A DNA stretch of 5,687 nt. Origin: Deltaproteobacteria bacterium (GTDB taxonomy: Bacteria; Myxococcota_A; Bradymonadia; UBA7976; VGTA01). Position numbers and translations under genes: made by a program. The stretch covers positions 1 to 5,687 of the forward strand of contig VGTA01000250.1 in assembly GCA_016874875.1 (NCBI GenBank), written 5' to 3'. Shown here piece after piece: positions 1 to 3,687 of this stretch (its first letter is position 1; each line of letters begins with the position of its first letter). Below the pieces are notes generated by a model. The model saw nothing but the letters and a program-made list of their open reading frames with translations, searched no databases and was not told where the DNA came from.

Positions 1-15
1 GGGGGGGGGGGGGGG
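1..15 (-). repeat. 15-base poly-G at the left edge, within a proline-coding stretch
   Basis: The window opens with fifteen G. On the minus strand this continues the RNase E/G frame as a proline run (residues 593-597, after a Pro-Gly pair). It may be a real poly-proline spacer or a sequencing or assembly artefact at a contig end; the window cannot tell which. Confidence 0.8.
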
Positions 16-1793
16 CCGGGGGCGCGCGGGGCGCTCAGCAGCGACGCCGCCTCCGCGCGGTCGAGCTGCGCCTTGGGGATGTAGCCCACGATCTGCGCCA
101 CCGACACCGGCGCCTCGGCGCGGGCGGCGGGGGGCGCGGGCGGGAGCGCGGCGGGGGCGGCGGGGGCGGCGGGCAGCGGCGTGGGCGCCGGCCCCTCCCT
201 GCCCTCCTCGCGCCCGCGGCGGCGCTCGCGCCGGTCCACCAGGCGCCGCGCCTCGCGCGCCGGCTCCGCCCCCCGACTCAGACTCGGCGCCGCCGCCGAC
301 GCGCTCGGCAGCGGCGCCATCCCCGCCTCAGAGAACGGGTTGGGCGCGAGCAGACTCTGCGTAAAGTCCGCCTCGATCTCCACCGTCACCCCGTAGCGCT
401 CCTCGAGCTGCATCAGCGCCGCGCGCTTCTCGTTGAGCAGGTAGAGCGCGTGCGCCGCCGGCAGCTTCCCGCGAATCAGCTTCCCGGGCCCCACCTTCTC
501 GGCGTAGCTGTAGAGCATGTTCATCAGCTTAAACGACACCACGTTGGGCGACGGCACATACCCCGTGCCGTCGCACGTGGGGCAGGTGGTGTGCGTGGTG
601 GCCAGCGAGCGCTCCTGGATGCGGTTGCGCGACAGCTCAAGGATACAGAAGCGCGACAGCGTCCCCACCTCGAGGTGCGCGCGGTCGCGCTTGATCGCCT
701 CCTTAAACACCTTCTCCACCTGCCGGCGGGCGCGCATGTCGGGCATGTTGATGAAATCGATCACCATCAGCCCCCCCACCCCGCGCAGGCGGATCTGCCG
801 CGCGATCATCTCCGCCGCCTCGCAGTTGGTGGTCAAGAACATCTGACTCTGGTCGCCCGCCCCCGACTGCCGACTCGAGTTGACGTCAAAGACCGTGAGC
901 GCCTCCGTGTGGTTGACGCTCACGTTGCCGCCGCTCGGCAGCTCCACGATGTGCGTCGTGAGCTGGTTGATCTGGTACTCCACGTTGTAGCGCACAAAGA
1001 GCGGCAGGCGGTCCTCATAGAAGCGCACGCGGTCGAGGGCGGCGGGCAGGCGGTCGGCGCAGTAGCGGCGCAGCTCCTCGTAGGCCTCGCGCTGGTCCAC
1101 CAGAATCTCGTCCACCTCGTCGGTGAAGTGGTCGCGCACCATGCGCGTGCTGAGCTGCGACTCCTTAAAGAGGATCCCGGGGCTCGTCATGCGCTGGAAG
1201 TCAGCCTGGATGTGATGCCAGGCGCGAATCTGACTCTGCAGGTCGGCGAACACCTCCGCCGACTCGCGCCCCTCGGCGGCGGTGCGCACCGTCACGCCGA
1301 GCTTCTCGTCGGGGTCCGCCTCTTTCATCAGCCCGCTCAGGCGCTTCTTGCTCGGGCCGTCGGCGATCTTGCGGCTCAGGGTCGCCTCGCCCCCGCGCAT
1401 CGGCGAGATCACCGTGTAGGCGCTCGCGAGGGTGACGTCGGTGGTCATCGCCGCGCCCTTGTTGCCCGTCTCCTCCTTCTTGATCTGCACCAGCAGCGGC
1501 TGCCCCACCTGCAGCACGTCCTGGATGCGCGGCTCCGACTCCTTGGACGGGCGCGCGTAGCAGGCGGGGTGGATGTCCTTGAGGGCCACGAAGCCGTTGC
1601 GCTCCGCGCCGTAGTCCAGGAAGGCGGCCTTCAGCTTAGGGTCGATGCTCACCACATGGGAGCGGTAGATGTTGCCGCGCAGCACCTGCTTGCGGCTCGA
1701 CTCCACAAAGACCTCCTCCACGGTGCCGTTCTCCACATAGACGGCCCAGACCTCACCCGCCTGGGAGGCGTTGATGATGATTCGCTTGCTCAT
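1..1793 (-). CDS. rne/rng: Rne/Rng family ribonuclease (RNase E/G), C-terminus cut by window edge
   Basis: Single-strand-specific endoribonuclease of the RNase E/G family, a cytoplasmic enzyme of mRNA decay and rRNA/tRNA processing. The frame stays open from the ATG at 1793 to the left edge, giving at least 597 residues. It starts MSKRIIINAS, like known members. An S1 RNA-binding domain lies at about 38-120 (GNIYRSHVV, AAFLDYGAERNGF), followed by KKEETGNKGAAMTT. The 5'-monophosphate sensor pair is R170/T171 (R169/T170 in E. coli RNase E). The DNase I-like catalytic part has both Mg2+-binding aspartates, D303 (TVFDVNSSR) and D346 (MVIDFINM), and the Zn-link cysteines C404/C407 (CPTCDGTG); these four have the same numbers as in E. 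coli RNase E. LLNEKRAAL follows in the small domain. After about residue 490 the tail is non-canonical: an Arg-rich stretch (513-533), an Ala/Pro linker (535-557), a short ordered-looking segment (563-587, VAQIVGYIPKAQLDRAEA) and a proline run at the edge. The tail makes it longer than RNase G (489 aa), so RNase E-like or RNase G with an extension are both possible. The family call is near certain; E versus G is not. Confidence 0.96.
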   Translation of the reverse strand, partial: MSKRIIINASQAGEVWAVYVENGTVEEVFVESSRKQVLRGNIYRSHVVSIDPKLKAAFLDYGAERNGFVALKDIHPACYARPSKESEPRIQDVLQVGQPLLVQIKKEETGNKGAAMTTDVTLASAYTVISPMRGGEATLSRKIADGPSKKRLSGLMKEADPDEKLGVTVRTAAEGRESAEVFADLQSQIRAWHHIQADFQRMTSPGILFKESQLSTRMVRDHFTDEVDEILVDQREAYEELRRYCADRLPAALDRVRFYEDRLPLFVRYNVEYQINQLTTHIVELPSGGNVSVNHTEALTVFDVNSSRQSGAGDQSQMFLTTNCEAAEMIARQIRLRGVGGLMVIDFINMPDMRARRQVEKVFKEAIKRDRAHLEVGTLSRFCILELSRNRIQERSLATTHTTCPTCDGTGYVPSPNVVSFKLMNMLYSYAEKVGPGKLIRGKLPAAHALYLLNEKRAALMQLEERYGVTVEIEADFTQSLLAPNPFSEAGMAPLPSASAAAPSLSRGAEPAREARRLVDRRERRRGREEGREGPAPTPLPAAPAAPAALPPAPPAARAEAPVSVAQIVGYIPKAQLDRAEAASLLSAPRAPGPPPP

Positions 1794-1796
1794 GAG

Positions 1797-1802
1797 CTCC
1801 TC
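1797..1802 (-). promoter_or_regulatory. Ribosome binding site of the RNase E/G gene
   Basis: On the minus strand GAGGAG lies directly before CTC and the ATG at 1793. The purine core matches the anti-Shine-Dalgarno sequence, but the 3-nt gap is shorter than the usual 5-9. The start is favoured mainly because MSKRIIINA matches RNase E/G N-termini; the upstream in-frame sequence does not resemble the family. Confidence 0.6.
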
Positions 1803-1838
1803 GAGAGAGGGAGAGTCGCCCGCCGCGGCCGCCTGCCG

Positions 1839-1907
1839 CGCGCGCCACAGCGGCGCGCGGGGGGCCCTCGGGGGCGAGGGGTGTGCGCGCGGGGGCGGGG
1901 GCGCGCA
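1839..1907 (-). promoter_or_regulatory. Three stacked GC-rich hairpins in the putative RNase E/G mRNA leader
   Basis: Three perfect inverted repeats follow each other: 1839-1846 with 1852-1859 (8-bp stem CGCGCGCC, 5-nt loop); 1865-1870 with 1875-1880 (6-bp stem CCCTCG, 4-nt loop); and 1884-1890 with 1901-1907 (7-bp stem TGCGCGC, 10-nt loop). In the ribonuclease transcript they would lie about 45-115 nt upstream of the ATG. No T-run follows them in the minus direction, so they do not look like an intrinsic terminator. The leader of E. coli rne contains hairpins bound by RNase E for autoregulation; a similar role here is inference, and GC-rich DNA yields such stems by chance. Confidence 0.35.
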
Positions 1908-2060
1908 GGCGGCGCCGCTCCCCCCCCGCGCAGAGACAGAGAGTGCTCGCGCGCCTACGCCCAAGCCCGCCGCCGTCGTCCATCCACCCCGCGCGCCCAA
2001 AGGCGCCCCCCCAAAAACGAGCGCCGCGCTCGCCTCTGCGCTGTGCAGCAGCCGGGGGGT

Positions 2061-2092
2061 CTTGTAGAGTGTGTGAAGTCAATACTTGCAAG
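2061..2092. promoter_or_regulatory. AT-richer patch, possible promoter region for the divergent genes
   Basis: This is the least GC-rich stretch of the intergenic region. Read on the minus strand it holds TTGCAA (2091-2086), TTGACT (2082-2077) and TACAAG (2066-2061). TTGCAA and TACAAG are 19 bp apart and each matches sigma-70 consensus at 4 of 6 positions; TTGACT matches at 5 of 6 but has no -10 partner at normal spacing. On the plus strand AATACT (2081-2086) is a weak -10-like hexamer. CTTGCAAG (2085-2092) is a perfect 8-bp palindrome and could be an operator. A minus-strand start here would give the ribonuclease gene a leader of about 260 nt. Weak evidence throughout. Confidence 0.22.
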
Positions 2093-2100
2093 CCTGCGCG

Positions 2101-2119
2101 GTCCTCACGCCTTGAGGAC
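2101..2119. repeat. Perfect 7-bp inverted repeat upstream of the lipoprotein gene
   Basis: GTCCTCA (2101-2107), a 5-nt loop CGCCT, and TGAGGAC (2113-2119) form a perfect stem. It lies 63 bp before the TTG start at 2183. It is less GC-monotonous than the surrounding DNA, which makes chance pairing somewhat less likely. No T-run follows in either direction, so a terminator is unlikely. It could be an operator for a dimeric regulator or a hairpin in the lipoprotein mRNA leader. Confidence 0.4.
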
Positions 2120-2170
2120 GCCCGCGCCGCGCCTCGCGCGACGTAGCGTCAGTGCAGCCCGTGTATCACA

Positions 2171-2176
2171 AAGGAG
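2171..2176 (+). promoter_or_regulatory. Ribosome binding site deciding a TTG start
   Basis: AAGGAG is followed after a 6-nt spacer by TTG at 2183. This is a near-consensus Shine-Dalgarno at good spacing, and the TTG frame leads straight into a signal peptide with a lipobox. That combination fixes the start of the lipoprotein gene at a rare TTG codon. Confidence 0.8.
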
Positions 2177-2182
2177 CGCCCC

Positions 2183-3685
2183 TTGGCTATAGAGAGTTCA
2201 ACCGCGCGCCTCACATCCTCACGCGCCGCCGCCGGGGCGCCCCTCGCGCTCGCGGCGCTCCTCGCGGGCGCCCTGGCGGGGTGCATCGAGCGCCGCGCCC
2301 CCGCCCTCGACGGCGCGCCCGACGCGGCGCCCGCCGACCTCGCCGCGCCCGACCTCGCCGCGCCCGACCTCGCCGCGCCCGACCTCGCCGCGCCCGACCT
2401 CGCCGCGCCCGACCTCGCCGCGCCCGACCTCGCCGCGCCCCTCGACCTGCCGCTCCCCGCCGCCGCCGACGAGCGCTGCGACGCCCTCGACAACGACCTC
2501 GACGGGCGAGTGGACGAGGGCGTGAGCAACAGCTGCGGCGGCTGCGGCGAGCCGCGCGGGGGGCGGCCCTGCGTGGCGCTCAGCGCCGAGCTCATCGAGC
2601 AGCCCGCCACCCTCGACCCCACCAAGCTCTTTAGCGCCGGCGCGGGAGCGCCGCCCGCCGAGTCCTTTAGCGTGGAGGGCGTCACCTGCGCGCGCGTCAC
2701 CAGCGCGCTCCGCGACCCGCTCCCCGCCCTCGGCGCCGCCCGCGTCCGCAGCCCCCTCGCCGACCTCACGCTCGTCCCCACCCCCGCCCTCGGCGGGCGC
2801 TACGCCCCCAACGGCGGCGAGGAGGACTGGGCGCCGCTCGCGCTCCACCGCCCCGGCGACGAGGTGTCGATCGCCTGGGGGCTCGACGCCGACGCCGACG
2901 CCCCGCGCGGCGGCCTCCTCACCCTGCGCGCCCCCGCCGACCTCGACGAGGTGGACCTCGGGCCGCTGGTGGACGCCTTCAGCGGGCGCGCGGGCGCCCC
3001 GGCGCGCCTCCGCTGGACGCCTCGGGGCGTGGCGGCGGCGCCGAGCGCCCTCCCCGCCGAGGAGCTCACGCTCTACGTGGGCGCCAGCAGCCCCCTCACC
3101 CCCATGGGCCTGAGCCGCGCCATCGCCCACACGCAGATGCGCCTCACCCTCTCCGACGACGGACTCTTTGAGCTGCCCGCGGCGCTCACCGTGGCGCGGG
3201 CGGGCAGCTCGCTGTGGGTGTACCTCGAGCGCGCCGCCCGCGACTGGCGCGACCTCGGCGGCGGCGACGCTGCGTGGGCGCGGGCGGGGACGCGCGTGGA
3301 GGCGCGAGCCGCGCCCACCGGCGGGGCGCCCAGCGCCGTCCCGCTGCGCGTCAGCGCCCCCCGCGTGGACGACGAGGCCCTCGACCTGCGGGAGGGCCTG
3401 CGCGTGCGCTGGGCGCTCGAGCCCGGGGCGGCGGTGGTGGGGCTGTCGCTCTCGCTCATCTCGCAGGGCGAGGCGGGTTACGAGGCGCTCACCTGCGACG
3501 GCCTCGACCCCGCCCGCGGCGCGCTCACCCTCCCCGCCGACCGCCTCCCCGACCTCAGCGCGCGCGCCGCGCTCCGCCAGCTCACCCTCCGCGCCGACCT
3601 CCGCCGCGCCGCCGCGCCCCTCCCCGACCGCGGGGAGCTGAGCGAATCGGTGAGCGTGCTGCTGCAGCTCCCCCCCGCGCCCTGA
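2183..3685 (+). CDS. Putative lipoprotein with DLAAP repeats and degenerate MopE-type metal-binding motif
   Basis: A 500-residue protein of unknown function, predicted to be exported and lipid-anchored. Residues 1-33 form a type II signal peptide: R9 and R14, a hydrophobic stretch 15-32, and lipobox L31-A32-G33-C34. I35 at +2 would not signal inner-membrane retention under the E. coli rule, so the outer membrane is likely. A disordered Ala/Pro spacer follows, including seven exact DLAAP repeats (52-86). At 97-113 ERCDALDNDLDGRVDEG resembles the MopE-type 'putative metal-binding' motif, usually C-D-G-x-D-N-D-C-D-G-x-x-D-E; here the second Cys is Leu (L106). C118/C121 (CGGC) and C130 come next. 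Residues 165-500 are beta-rich by eye, with similar-looking segments at 320-351 (LTLSDDGLFELPAAL, then WVYLERA) and 433-475 (LTCDGLDPARGALTLPADRL), suggesting repeated beta-sandwich units. The TTG start is set by AAGGAG 6 nt upstream. It ends 2 bp from the stop of the convergent CRTAC1-type gene. Gene and export are well supported; the function is unknown. Confidence 0.85.
   Translation: MAIESSTARLTSSRAAAGAPLALAALLAGALAGCIERRAPALDGAPDAAPADLAAPDLAAPDLAAPDLAAPDLAAPDLAAPDLAAPLDLPLPAAADERCDALDNDLDGRVDEGVSNSCGGCGEPRGGRPCVALSAELIEQPATLDPTKLFSAGAGAPPAESFSVEGVTCARVTSALRDPLPALGAARVRSPLADLTLVPTPALGGRYAPNGGEEDWAPLALHRPGDEVSIAWGLDADADAPRGGLLTLRAPADLDEVDLGPLVDAFSGRAGAPARLRWTPRGVAAAPSALPAEELTLYVGASSPLTPMGLSRAIAHTQMRLTLSDDGLFELPAALTVARAGSSLWVYLERAARDWRDLGGGDAAWARAGTRVEARAAPTGGAPSAVPLRVSAPRVDDEALDLREGLRVRWALEPGAAVVGLSLSLISQGEAGYEALTCDGLDPARGALTLPADRLPDLSARAALRQLTLRADLRRAAAPLPDRGELSESVSVLLQLPPAP
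2336..2440 (+). repeat. Seven perfect tandem copies of a 15-bp unit (DLAAP)
   Basis: GACCTCGCCGCGCCC occurs seven times without interruption and without a single base change, encoding DLAAP at residues 52-86 of the lipoprotein. The unit is a multiple of three, so gain or loss of copies would change spacer length and not frame. Identity at synonymous positions points to recent expansion by slippage or recombination. At the protein level it is a flexible Ala/Pro spacer with one Asp per unit, between the lipidated Cys and the folded part. Confidence 0.97.
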
Positions 3686-3687
3686 GC

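Larger units (their letters stand above)
1794..2182. other. Divergent intergenic region, no gene seen
   Basis: A 389-bp gap between the start codons of the divergent RNase E/G gene (minus) and lipoprotein gene (plus). The open frames crossing it give Arg/Pro/Ala-rich low-complexity translations that run into the coding regions on either side, with no recognisable domain, so I call no gene. The part nearest the ribonuclease (about 1800-2060) is extremely GC-rich with stacked inverted repeats. The part nearest the lipoprotein (2061-2119) has an AT-richer patch, a palindrome and a hairpin. Promoters for both genes must lie here if neither is read through from elsewhere. Confidence 0.8.

Noticed and set aside
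181..396. 71-codon plus-strand frame
   Set aside because: It is antisense to the ribonuclease tail, Arg/Ser-rich, without ribosome binding site or similarity that I can recognise.
1753..2091. 112-codon minus-strand frame covering the ribonuclease leader
   Set aside because: It overlaps the ribonuclease start out of frame and translates to Gly/Arg/Ala-rich sequence; no support as a leader peptide.
2101..2119. Intrinsic terminator
   Set aside because: The hairpin is perfect but has no T-run on either strand, and it sits upstream of a gene start and not after a gene.
450..2192. 580-codon plus-strand open frame across the ribonuclease gene
   Set aside because: It is antisense to a gene with full RNase E/G motifs. 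Its translation is His/Arg/Val/Leu-rich without any domain, as expected from the complement of GC-rich codons.
2336..2440. CRISPR array
   Set aside because: The units are 15 bp, directly abutting and in frame with a coding sequence; there are no spacers.
2149..2781. 210-codon minus-strand frame containing an RSGAA repeat
   Set aside because: The repeat is just the other-strand reading of the 15-bp DLAAP array; there is no ribosome binding site or domain.
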